64,000 nt of DNA from a virus (IMGVR_UViG_3300021962_000021:1-64000); one strand, 5' to 3'; positions 55,248-61,469 are shown, counted from the stretch's first letter. A program made the numbers and translations. Notes: a model not told the origin generated them from the sequence alone.

Positions 55248-56662
55248 TGAAAAAGTGGTTAATAGGTCTTATTGTTGTTTTATTATTTGCTTTAAAAGCC
55301 AATGGACAAACCTATACCCAAACTTATGTTGATAAGTGTACCGGAGAAATTAAGATAGTTACAACATCCTATGTAAATGGTAATGCAATAGTTTCTTTTT
55401 ATAATCAAGTAAAGATATTCACACCATCGGAAGTTGCAACCGGTGTAGTTCAGGGGTGGTTAAACTCAGTTTATGCACAATATAATTCGATGGCATGCCC
55501 AACGAATCAGGTAGTAACACAGACTGTTCAAAATACAGTTACACAAGCTGCTTCACAAGCCGCATCTTCTGCAGCAAGTGCAGCTGCAAGTTCAGCGGCA
55601 TCTTCATCGGCAAGTTCGGCAGCAAGTAGTTCAGCATCATCTGCGGCATCATCATCTGCAAGTTCGGCAGGTAGTTCTGCAGCAAGTAGTGGGGCATCGG
55701 CTTCTTCATCAACACCGCCGGCAAGTAGTAGTTCATCTAGTAGCTCATCTTCATCTAGCTCAAGCAGTTCATCTTCTTCATCATCTTCGGAAAGTAAAAC
55801 TGAAACAAAGAGTGAGGGTAGTTCTTCATCATCCGAGTCAAAGAGTGAGAGTAAATCGGAAAGCAAATCGGAAGAATCAAAATCCGAAAGTAAGAGTGAA
55901 GAAAAGAAAGAAGAATCTAAATCCGAATCCAAAGAAGAAAAGAAAGAGGAAAAAAAGGAAGAGAAGAAAGAATCCAAAAAAGAAGAAAAGAAAAAATCAG
56001 GTGGATTAAACCCAATGATATTGGCATCAGATTTAACAGCGGCACAAAATCCTGATAAAAAAATGAATGCAATTTTGGGATTGGGTTGGAGTAGAGCAAG
56101 TATGGCCGGTGATGAATCATTCTCTGCAAATGCAATGATATGGAGTAATTTAAAACAATTTGCATTAGGTGGTGGTTATACTAAAATGGAATTTGATGAA
56201 GGACAATTAAAAGCAATCCATTCATATGGAACTACTGTCGCATATTTGGATGGTAACTATATGAATTTAATGAGTTACACTTATATTAAACCACATCCAA
56301 AACACGGAACATATGGTTATAATTTGGGTGTTGTGAATTTATTTATTAAAAATCCAGAAAAAGATAGATGGGAATATAATATGATTTCATCGGGTGTAGC
56401 ATTTTGGACTAAACCATACGCATATAGTAAAAAATTGACAATATCACCACAAACATTTATTTTACTATCACCAATTAGTTATAATTCTACAACAGGAAAC
56501 ACATTGGTAAATAGACATATGGGATTTTTAGTAGGAAGTTCATTTGACTATAAAATCAGTAAAAGATTTGGATTCAGCATAAACTATAAGATAGCAGGAA
56601 ACACTATGCCTGGATCTCCTATATTACATAATGTATTAATTGGAAGCAGATTAATATTATAA
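55247..56662 (+). CDS. exported protein: Ala/Ser and Lys/Glu low-complexity spacer plus outer-membrane barrel
   Basis: A 471-residue protein. A signal peptide (about 1-20, KANGQ) is followed by a short domain with two cysteines (DKCTG and MACPT). Residues about 100-185 are almost only Ala and Ser, and about 185-252 are Ser/Glu/Lys repeats. The C-terminal 215 residues alternate hydrophobic and polar strands (ILGLGWSRASMAGDESFSANAMIW..., ending ILHNVLIGSRLIL) as an outer-membrane beta-barrel. It lies beside the CsgG-like and lipoprotein genes. An export or surface display role is inferred. Confidence 0.65.
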   Translation: MKKWLIGLIVVLLFALKANGQTYTQTYVDKCTGEIKIVTTSYVNGNAIVSFYNQVKIFTPSEVATGVVQGWLNSVYAQYNSMACPTNQVVTQTVQNTVTQAASQAASSAASAAASSAASSSASSAASSSASSAASSSASSAGSSAASSGASASSSTPPASSSSSSSSSSSSSSSSSSSSSSESKTETKSEGSSSSSESKSESKSESKSEESKSESKSEEKKEESKSESKEEKKEEKKEEKKESKKEEKKKSGGLNPMILASDLTAAQNPDKKMNAILGLGWSRASMAGDESFSANAMIWSNLKQFALGGGYTKMEFDEGQLKAIHSYGTTVAYLDGNYMNLMSYTYIKPHPKHGTYGYNLGVVNLFIKNPEKDRWEYNMISSGVAFWTKPYAYSKKLTISPQTFILLSPISYNSTTGNTLVNRHMGFLVGSSFDYKISKRFGFSINYKIAGNTMPGSPILHNVLIGSRLIL

Positions 56663-56686
56663 CTTATATTTATTTTAAAATTATAG

Positions 56687-57289
56687 ATGAAAAAATTATT
56701 TACGTTATTTACACTTTTAGTTATTGGTGTTATAACATTCGCACAAGATACCGTTAGAGTTAAAAACAATGTATTCGAAGTTCTTTATTCACAATCATTG
56801 GAACAACCATTGATGATTAAATATCATTCAACAAATAGACCTACAAAGGTTAATAGAGGTGCTATGGATTTTTACAAAGAACCAAATATCAAAACATCCG
56901 ATGCTGATGATTACAAAGCAAACATATATGATAAAGGACATGGTGCACCCGCTGCAACATTCTCTGATAATATCGAAAATCTTAAACAAACATTTTCGTA
57001 TTTGAATTGTATTCTACAAGACCAATATCTTAATAGAGGTGAGTGGAGATTGTTAGAGGAACAAGAAAGAAAGTGGGATGATACTGAAAATTTAACAGTA
57101 GTAATTAAAGTTTTATTTGATAAGCCTGTTAAAAGAATACCAACAAATGCTGCAATACCAATTGTTTTACAAAAGCATATTTATTTTGAAAACCAAAAGA
57201 AATGGAAGTGTTATGTATTTTTAAATGAAAGACCTAAATATAAGTGGGAAGAATTAGAAATGATTTGCCCACCATCTGACCATAAATAA
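56687..57289 (+). CDS. secreted DNA/RNA non-specific endonuclease
   Basis: A 200-residue protein with a signal peptide (about 1-19, TFAQ). YDKGHGAPAA (about 84-93) matches the DRGH catalytic His site of the NUC family with Lys for Arg, and FSYLNCILQDQYLNRGEWRLLE (about 107-128) is the second conserved segment with metal-binding Asn. The reaction would be periplasmic or extracellular digestion of nucleic acid. A secreted nuclease could destroy incoming DNA from competitors or feed nucleotides. Length is typical of the minimal family. Confidence 0.78.
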   Translation: MKKLFTLFTLLVIGVITFAQDTVRVKNNVFEVLYSQSLEQPLMIKYHSTNRPTKVNRGAMDFYKEPNIKTSDADDYKANIYDKGHGAPAATFSDNIENLKQTFSYLNCILQDQYLNRGEWRLLEEQERKWDDTENLTVVIKVLFDKPVKRIPTNAAIPIVLQKHIYFENQKKWKCYVFLNERPKYKWEELEMICPPSDHK

Positions 57290-57305
57290 AACAAAAATTT
57301 AAGTA

Positions 57306-57719
57306 GTGTTTAAACCAAATCATTTACACTTATTAGTGAAGGGATATATGAGCACCCCACCAAAAGAAGAAGCTCATTTGAATGAATTTTTTAAGAAATT
57401 AGTAGAGAAAGTAAGAATGGTAGTAGTTGCCGGACCAACATCCGTTTATGTTAATGAACCGGGTAATGAAGGAATAACAGGAACGGTGACATTAGCAACA
57501 TCGCATGCTAGTATTCACGTTTGGGATGCGGAAAGACCTGCAATGTTCCAATTTGATTTATATAGTTGTTCGGAATTTACAGCAGAAGAAGTATTAGAAG
57601 AATTAGATAATTGGTTTGGATTAGAATCAGCAAATTGGATAATGTTAGATAGAAATGGTGATGATTTTGATTCTATTGTATCCGGAAAATGGGAAGGGGC
57701 TGGGGTAACCACGTCGTAA
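57306..57719 (+). CDS. speD: S-adenosylmethionine decarboxylase (AdoMetDC)
   Basis: A 137-residue protein. NHLHLLVKGY at the start, ATSHASIHVWD (autocleavage Ser and catalytic His), and FQFDLYSCSEFTAEEVLEEL (catalytic Cys) match the prokaryotic SpeD family, which makes the aminopropyl donor for spermidine. The GTG at 57306 gives the usual N-terminus; an ATG at 57348 would remove the HLHLL strand. Polyamines neutralise DNA for packaging, so a phage role is plausible. The 3' end reaches the next gene's frame but does not overlap its likely start. Confidence 0.82.
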   Translation: MFKPNHLHLLVKGYMSTPPKEEAHLNEFFKKLVEKVRMVVVAGPTSVYVNEPGNEGITGTVTLATSHASIHVWDAERPAMFQFDLYSCSEFTAEEVLEELDNWFGLESANWIMLDRNGDDFDSIVSGKWEGAGVTTS

Positions 57720-57739
57720 ACCCAAAAATTTTTGATAGC

Positions 57740-58399
57740 ATGAGTTATTTAGTTGCGAACATACCACCAATCGAAGTGCTCATAGATAAACGATTTCTAT
57801 ACGATTTTCAAAAAGATGAGAAAGGAAACCTATTGGGAGAAGGGGAATGGGAAAAAGGGCATTGGGTAAGTGTTAAATCAATTCCTAATCGTGCACTCTT
57901 ATTTGAAACCCACATTGATAAATTCGGCGCGGTATATGATAAACTACCTATTCATGCATTTCGTTGGAGACCTCTGGACGCAAATGATAGGGTGTTTCCT
58001 TTGGATTTTCTACAACTTTGGGATTGTTTATCATACAATATATCGGTTATCGAAAAAAGGGTTTTAAGGGGTGTTAAAACCTATACCACAATGAAAGACC
58101 ATACCGTTGTCGGTGGTGATTATCTCTTTACAATTGATACAACACATTCTGACCCAAATGAAATAGATTGTGGGTGGAGTGAAACACCAAACGAACATAA
58201 GTGTTATAATATATCGAAGTTAGAAAACGGTCAATTTTGTGCACAACCAAATAATAGAACTAAATTTTATCAACCAAGTAGAACTGCTGATATAAATGAG
58301 ATACCTTATTTTAGACATTCTACAAAGATATGGTCATGTGAAGATTACGGAAAATGGCGACCTTCGGATGAAAATTGGAACTACGATACGTCTATTTAA
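57740..58399 (+). CDS. conserved T4-like phage protein of unknown function
   Basis: A 219-residue protein beginning MSYLVANIPPIEVLIDKRFLYDF. Starts of the type ANIPP-EV---K-YLYD are conserved in a cyanophage and T4-like protein family of unknown function. FHAFRW-type and LQLWDCLSYNISVIEK segments follow. I start at 57740; the longer frame from 57689 overlaps speD and lacks support. Not exported. Confidence 0.6.
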   Translation: MSYLVANIPPIEVLIDKRFLYDFQKDEKGNLLGEGEWEKGHWVSVKSIPNRALLFETHIDKFGAVYDKLPIHAFRWRPLDANDRVFPLDFLQLWDCLSYNISVIEKRVLRGVKTYTTMKDHTVVGGDYLFTIDTTHSDPNEIDCGWSETPNEHKCYNISKLENGQFCAQPNNRTKFYQPSRTADINEIPYFRHSTKIWSCEDYGKWRPSDENWNYDTSI

Positions 58400-58440
58400 A
58401 AAAACTTATATTTATATAGGTAATAATTAAAACAATTAAA

Positions 58441-58620
58441 ATGGAAGAAATATTATACAAAATAACATTTTCTGGAAATGAAACTCCTGTAGAAGGTTGC
58501 GAATCTATGACAGATGAACAAGCTACTGCATGGTTGAATGAAAATCAAGAATATTTCGAAGAACCGAATGAGTCAGGCGATACTGCAAAATATATTCGTG
58601 TTCCTTTAACGGCTGAATAA
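58441..58620 (+). CDS. small acidic protein
   Basis: A 59-residue acidic protein (MEEILYKITFSGNETPVEG, ending KYIRVPLTAE). It follows a TATATTTA box (58407-58414) and an A-rich leader, and stops just before the RNA island. No family recognised. It is too short for routine ORF calling. Confidence 0.55.
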   Translation: MEEILYKITFSGNETPVEGCESMTDEQATAWLNENQEYFEEPNESGDTAKYIRVPLTAE

Positions 58621-58653
58621 TTTCACATCTAAATTTATTCTATTTATAATTTG

Positions 58654-58665
58654 TTGATAATCAAT
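58654..58665 (+). repeat. palindromic repeat copy A (TTGATAATCAAT)
   Basis: A 12-base perfect palindrome with the shared core TTGAT-NN-TCAAT. The following 9 bases (GAGTTATAA) are the same as after copy C at 59164, so the two copies repeat over 21 bases with one mismatch. It lies 15 bases before the tmRNA promoter. Confidence 0.7.
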
Positions 58666-58679
58666 GAGTTATAAATAAA

Positions 58680-58711
58680 TTTGGCGATTTCAAAAATTCT
58701 TCGTATATTTG
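58680..58711 (+). promoter_or_regulatory. tmRNA promoter
   Basis: TTTG (58680-58683), 20 bases and TATATTTG (58704-58711), the best match in the window to the Bacteroidota consensus TAnnTTTG. A boxA-like motif TTAGTTCTTTAAAA follows at 58736-58749, just before the tmRNA. Confidence 0.75.
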
Positions 58712-58735
58712 ATATTCAAATCGGTAATACTGATT

Positions 58736-58749
58736 TTAGTTCTTTAAAA
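58736..58749 (+). promoter_or_regulatory. boxA-like antitermination motif, copy 1
   Basis: TTAGTTCTTTAAAA resembles the boxA RNA of rRNA operons (E. coli TGCTCTTTAACA), which binds NusB-NusE and prevents early termination. It lies between the promoter and the tmRNA 5' end. Copies occur at 59296 and 59681. Confidence 0.5.
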
Positions 58750-58752
58750 TAT

Positions 58753-59124
58753 GGGGATGTTTGGTATTGATTGCCATGCGAATGATAATATCACAAGTAG
58801 AGAAATGATACTATCTCTTAATATCGTATCGAAACAATAAATGACGAAAAGTCAACAATGACTTACGATGACCTTATGGCATTCGTAGGTATGGATTACG
58901 CTGTAGCAGCCTAATCCTACTCGGGTCGGAATACATATAACCTAGGAACAGAAGTATCTATAAAGGTGGAAAATTGACTGAACCCAAAATCGAGTCAAAA
59001 CATTGATTATGATAAAATGTAAAAACTCATATATTTGTCAGTTGTGAATAACTGAATAAACTTGTGAGACGTTGGTATTATGATTACTCGGTAAGACACG
59101 GGTTCGACTCCCGTCATCTCCACA
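58753..59124 (+). ncRNA. ssrA: transfer-messenger RNA (ribosome rescue)
   Basis: About 372 bases. The 5' end GGGGATG pairs with CATCTCC (59115-59121) as acceptor stem. The T-arm is ACGGG-TTCGACT-CCCGT. TCACAAGT (58791-58798) pairs with ACTTGTGA (59060-59067) as helix P2, extended by ATAATA/TATTAT. Inside is a tag frame beginning near 58840 (NDEKSTMTY) and ending MDYAVAA at a TAA at 58912-58914. Tags ending in A-L/V-A-A are recognised by ClpXP. CCA is not encoded (ACA follows). The tag, about 24 codons, is longer than the typical 10. The resume codon is uncertain (probably just before 58840). Confidence 0.92.
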
Positions 59125-59145
59125 AAAACGCTAATATGTAAAGTA

Positions 59146-59157
59146 TTGATTGTCAAT
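59146..59157 (+). repeat. palindromic repeat copy B (TTGATTGTCAAT)
   Basis: Second member of the TTGAT-NN-TCAAT family, 21 bases after the tmRNA end. One central base departs from perfect symmetry. Confidence 0.6.
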
Positions 59158-59163
59158 AAGGCG

Positions 59164-59175
59164 TTGATTATCAAT
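59164..59175 (+). repeat. palindromic repeat copy C (TTGATTATCAAT)
   Basis: Third member; followed by GAGTTATAA as in copy A. Together copies A and C flank the tmRNA gene as direct repeats 510 bases apart. Confidence 0.7.
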
Positions 59176-59188
59176 GAGTTATAACTTA

Positions 59189-59200
59189 TTGATTTTCAAT
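59189..59200 (+). repeat. palindromic repeat copy D (TTGATTTTCAAT)
   Basis: Fourth member, 13 bases after copy C. Copies B, C and D lie within 55 bases, just before the initiator-tRNA promoter. Confidence 0.6.
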
Positions 59201-59212
59201 GACTTAAGAAAG

Positions 59213-59221
59213 TTATCCACA
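59213..59221 (+). other. perfect DnaA box (TTATCCACA)
   Basis: The nine-base sequence is the high-affinity DnaA box. It lies 12 bases after palindrome D and before an AT-rich stretch. A single box can occur by chance, but with the four palindromes it could mark a replication or regulatory site. Confidence 0.35.
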
Positions 59222-59235
59222 TTTTTTAAAAAATA

Positions 59236-59267
59236 TTTGGTAGTTTAAAAAACTTTTCGTATATTTG
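59236..59267 (+). promoter_or_regulatory. promoter of the initiator tRNA
   Basis: TTTG (59236-59239), 20 bases and TATATTTG (59260-59267). The flanks TAGTTTAAAAAACTTT are nearly the same as at the 59485 promoter, suggesting duplication. Confidence 0.75.
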
Positions 59268-59295
59268 ATATTCAAATGTGAAAAACATATTTAGT

Positions 59296-59306
59296 TTAGT
59301 TCTTTA
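59296..59306 (+). promoter_or_regulatory. boxA-like motif, copy 2
   Basis: TTAGTTCTTTA between the promoter and the initiator tRNA, the same core as before the tmRNA and the giant RNA. Confidence 0.5.
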
Positions 59307-59321
59307 TTTATATTATTATAT

Positions 59322-59394
59322 CGTGGGGTAGTAGCAGCGGTAGCTCGTTAGGCTCATAACCTAAAGGTCGGTGGTTCGAATCCATCCCCCGCAA
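59322..59394 (+). tRNA. initiator tRNA-fMet (CAT)
   Basis: Anticodon CAT at 59355-59357. The acceptor stem CGTGGGG / CCCCGCA has the C1-A72 mismatch that marks bacterial initiator tRNAs for formylation, and the D-arm region (GCAGCGGTAGCTCGT) and anticodon loop CTCATAA match E. coli fMet closely. The three G-C pairs of the anticodon stem are reduced to two here (TTAGG/CCTAA). Discriminator A; CCA not encoded. Confidence 0.93.
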
Positions 59395-59401
59395 CAAAGT
59401 A

Positions 59402-59466
59402 ATTAAGGTTGAAGCCAATAGTAATAAAACCGACTATGTGAAAAAAATAAAGCCGGATACCTTAAT
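59402..59466 (+). ncRNA. small structured element, possible pseudoknot
   Basis: ATTAAGGT (59402-59409) pairs with ACCTTAAT (59459-59466), enclosing a hairpin ATAGT/ACTAT whose loop contains ACCG able to pair with CGGA-side bases near 59454-59456. It lies downstream of the initiator tRNA and could be its 3' element or a separate small RNA. Confidence 0.35.
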
Positions 59467-59484
59467 AACTTATTTTAAAAAATA

Positions 59485-59516
59485 TTTGGTAGTTTAAAAA
59501 ACTTTCCTTATATTTA
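59485..59516 (+). promoter_or_regulatory. promoter of a short unassigned transcript
   Basis: TTTG (59485-59488), 20 bases and TATATTTA (59509-59516). The 70 bases that follow (to the next promoter) contain no frame or tRNA that I recognise. They include GATACTCGGGTAG, which also resembles the post-tag region of the tmRNA (CTACTCGGGT). Confidence 0.6.
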
Positions 59517-59593
59517 CAATGTTCAAATGATATATGACCTTATAGGCGATGAAAGATACTCGGGTAGTTGATTTTGAATAAAAAATAAATAAA

Positions 59594-59625
59594 TTTGGTA
59601 GATTAATTTTTTTTTACTATATTTA
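59594..59625 (+). promoter_or_regulatory. promoter of the giant structured RNA
   Basis: TTTG (59594-59597), 20 bases and TATATTTA (59618-59625). Transcription should start near 59632, just before GGGG, and the third boxA-like motif follows at 59681. Confidence 0.72.
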
Positions 59626-59631
59626 TTAAAC

Positions 59632-60570
59632 ATTGGGGTTGTAAATATTCTTACTAATGTAAGTTGTAAAGATTCCCCGATTAGTTCTTTAAAAGATTGA
59701 AAATATTTTACATAGTAGGCTCGTCCTACATAGTAAACAACCGCCGCCTATGGTGGTTAAATAAACTACGAAAGTAGGATAAAGTGAGAATGCTTGGTTT
59801 AGTATTCTTGCGGCATCAGCAATGGTGCTTGAGTAGGCAAGTGGGATATCATCTGAGCCTTGTACGAAAGGGTAACACTATATCGGAAGGGTTTGGGTGA
59901 CTGGGGATATGTAGAATCTCTAGTTGAGTTCGGAAGAACAATAAGAATAACCCATAGAATATCAGTAAGAAGTATGTGGCTAATCACTATATATCATTGC
60001 GGTATTCAATTTCAAAGTGGTCTTAAAACCAAGCTATCCGAAAGGACGTAAGGTATGTTAATGTACAAGTGGTGTTGTTATTAACCTTTAATGTGGGACA
60101 CCAATCCCTATTAATGAAGATGACTTAAAAAATGGTGTTGACGATAACACATTGGGTAGTTTAGTATTCTCTCGTTCAAAAGATGGGGGAGCTGGTTGGC
60201 AAGCCACTACCTGAACAATCTACAAACCAAACTCAAATTTGCTTTAGGTGCAAACTATAAATCAATTTTAAGCTTAAGTGCTTGCCAGTTACGGACGAAA
60301 GGTGTCTACATAGTAATGGGTTGTCCATTGCCACGATACCACCGCAAGTGGTCTGTGATTCTTACGAAAAGTTTCTAGTTCCGCAAGAATGAATTTGCTC
60401 GGCAGGGTAGAAGAAATAGAGTAATGAGAGAGTAGTCAGTAACTCAATGAGTGGTTAGCATTACTAACCGACACTGAACGGATACATCTCAAAAGGGTGT
60501 GGATAAGAAAGGAAAAAAATAATCTTTCTAAAGGACGTTCTTCCCAAATGTGTAATCTCAGCATTTTATA
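59632..60570 (+). ncRNA. giant structured non-coding RNA (GOLLD/ROOL-like candidate)
   Basis: About 940 bases with no gene-like frame but dense hairpins. Examples: AACCGCC/GGTGGTT (59739-59758), CTAC-GAAA-GTAG (59766-59777), AGAATGC/GTATTCT (59787-59808), GTTC-GGAA-GAAC (59928-59939), TGGTGT/ACACCA (60070-60103), GTGTT/AACAC (60135-60150), AATGG/CCATT (60315-60329), ACCAC/GTGGT (60338-60352), GGTTAG/CTAACC (60453-60469). Several loops are GNRA. It has a promoter and a boxA-like motif, and leads into tRNA-Gly. Position beside phage tRNAs and size recall GOLLD and ROOL RNAs, but I cannot confirm family membership. Confidence 0.72.
59681..59694 (+). promoter_or_regulatory. boxA-like motif, copy 3
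   Basis: TTAGTTCTTTAAAA, identical to copy 1, in the leader of the giant RNA. A GGGG...CCCC-closed leader stem (59635-59678) precedes it. Confidence 0.5.
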
Positions 60571-60571
60571 A

Positions 60572-60665
60572 GCGGAGTTAGTGTAATGGTCCACGCGGGT
60601 TCGCCCACGGGTTAGCACACCCCTCTTCCAGGGGGGAAGATGTAGTTCGATTCTATGGCCCCGCT
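60572..60665 (+). tRNA. tRNA-Gly (TCC) with a D-loop insertion
   Basis: Anticodon TCC at 60627-60629 in loop CTTCCAG. Acceptor GCGGAGT / GCCCCGC (one A-C mismatch), T-arm TGTAG-TTCGATT-CTATG. The D-loop is about 30 bases instead of 8, with an extra 21 bases (60591-60611) that include GGG-TTCG-CCC and two CCACG copies. Otherwise it matches bacterial tRNA-Gly very well. Discriminator T; CCA not encoded. Confidence 0.75.
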
Positions 60666-60721
60666 CAATTACGATTTTCGTAGTCTTTTTCCAATGTTGT
60701 TCTGGCAGGTGAGTGGACAAG

Positions 60722-60945
60722 TAGGTTAGGACTTTAAATATCAAACCTAAAAGTTGTAAGACTGTCAGTTTTTGTGGGGGAAGTTTTTTACTATAAACAA
60801 ACGTAATCTAACACGATATGATTACCGAATAAAAGTAGTAGGCCGCTACATTGAGAGTATTCGTTCCCCTTATTACTCTCTTTATTAAAGGCTAAATGGT
60901 AATTTGATGAGGCTAGTATTAACCGGAGCATGACTTGACGTGGCG
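60722..60945 (+). ncRNA. structured region downstream of tRNA-Gly, possibly the 3' part of the giant RNA
   Basis: No supported frame. TAGGTT/AACCTA (60722-60749), then GATTACC (60820-60826) pairing with GGTAATT (60898-60904) around two hairpins, GTAG/CTAC (60835-60849) and GAGAGT/ACTCTC (60853-60880). If continuous with the upstream RNA, the tRNA-Gly would be embedded in a molecule of about 1.3 kb. Confidence 0.4.
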
Positions 60946-60996
60946 TATTTTGAAATCGAATTACTTTTATTTAAAAAAATATTATATATATTAGAG

Positions 60997-61155
60997 ATGA
61001 AAACTTTAACATTACATACAAATTGTTCTAACCAATCATTGAGAAATGAGTGGCAGGGGATTAGTATGTTTAATGCTATATCAAATCCGGCAACGCTTAA
61101 TTTAGGCAAGGTGGATTATATTAGCAAGATGTTAGAGGACACTGATGTAGGATAA
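60997..61155 (+). CDS. small protein of unknown function
   Basis: A 52-residue frame (MKTLTLHTNCSNQSLRNEWQ, then GISMFNAISNPATLNLG) with an AT-rich upstream region containing TATATATT. A terminator follows. Codon use is like that of neighbouring genes. No family recognised, and it could be part of the RNA region instead. Confidence 0.4.
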   Translation: MKTLTLHTNCSNQSLRNEWQGISMFNAISNPATLNLGKVDYISKMLEDTDVG

Positions 61156-61183
61156 AATGTAAAAATTTTAGAACAATATTTGA

Positions 61184-61214
61184 AACCTCTAACTCACAAA
61201 GTTAGGGGTTTTTT
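61184..61214 (+). terminator. Rho-independent terminator before the tRNA array
   Basis: Ten pairs AACCTCTAAC / GTTAGGGGTT with a 7-base loop, then a T-run. It separates the small gene from the following tRNA block. Confidence 0.85.
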
Positions 61215-61219
61215 GTTTT

Positions 61220-61291
61220 GGGGATATAGCTCAGCGGTAGAGCGGGTCACTGTTAATGACTAGGTCATAGGTTCGAATCCTTTTATCCCCG
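61220..61291 (+). tRNA. tRNA-Asn (GTT)
   Basis: Acceptor GGGGATA/TATCCCC, anticodon stem GGTCA/TGACT with loop CTGTTAA, T-arm ATAGG-TTCGAAT-CCTTT. Discriminator G followed by CCA in the DNA (61292-61294), one of only two tRNAs here with an encoded CCA. Confidence 0.92.
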
Positions 61292-61298
61292 CCAAATA

Positions 61299-61373
61299 GG
61301 GAAATTAGCTCAGTTGGTTTAGAGCATCTCGTTTACACCGAGAGGGTCATTGGTTCGAATCCAGTATTTCCCA
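61299..61373 (+). tRNA. tRNA-Val (TAC)
   Basis: Acceptor GGGAAAT/ATTTCCC, anticodon stem TCTCG/CGAGA with loop TTTACAC, T-arm ATTGG-TTCGAAT-CCAGT. CCA not encoded. Separated from tRNA-Asn by a few bases. Confidence 0.92.
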
Positions 61374-61378
61374 CAAAC

Positions 61379-61460
61379 TGGGGTATCGCATAGTGGCAAT
61401 TGCGGCTGACTGTAAATCAGCTCTCATTTGAGTTCGGCGGTTCGAGTCCGTCTACCCCAA
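61379..61460 (+). tRNA. tRNA-Tyr (GTA)
   Basis: Acceptor TGGGGTA/TACCCCA, anticodon loop CTGTAAA, a class II variable arm with CTCA/TGAG, T-arm GGCGG-TTCGAGT-CCGTC. The long variable arm is normal for bacterial tRNA-Tyr. Confidence 0.9.
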
Positions 61461-61469
61461 CAAACAATA

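Noticed and set aside
55528-55977. 149-codon open frame on the - strand
   Set aside because: It is the reverse of the Ser/Ala/Glu/Lys repeat region of the + strand barrel protein. Repetitive codons keep it open; it is almost only Leu, Asp, Glu, Ser and Ala.
54044-56662. Complete curli (csg) operon
   Set aside because: Only a CsgG-like protein is recognisable. No CsgA/B repeats or CsgE/F are present.
59799-60051. Two overlapping open frames on opposite strands (62 and 63 codons)
   Set aside because: Both lie in the structured RNA and have no recognisable domain or ribosome-binding context.
59632-60570. RNase P RNA, 6S RNA or a group I intron as the identity of the large RNA
   Set aside because: The conserved P4 strands of RNase P (a GAGGAAAGTC-type block) are absent, the size is too large for 6S RNA, and no intron core or split gene is seen.
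60196-60744. Open frames of 60 and 102 codons inside or across the RNA region
   Set aside because: They cross many stable hairpins and the tRNA-Gly and have no protein-like composition or start signals. The non-coding RNA reading explains the sequence better.
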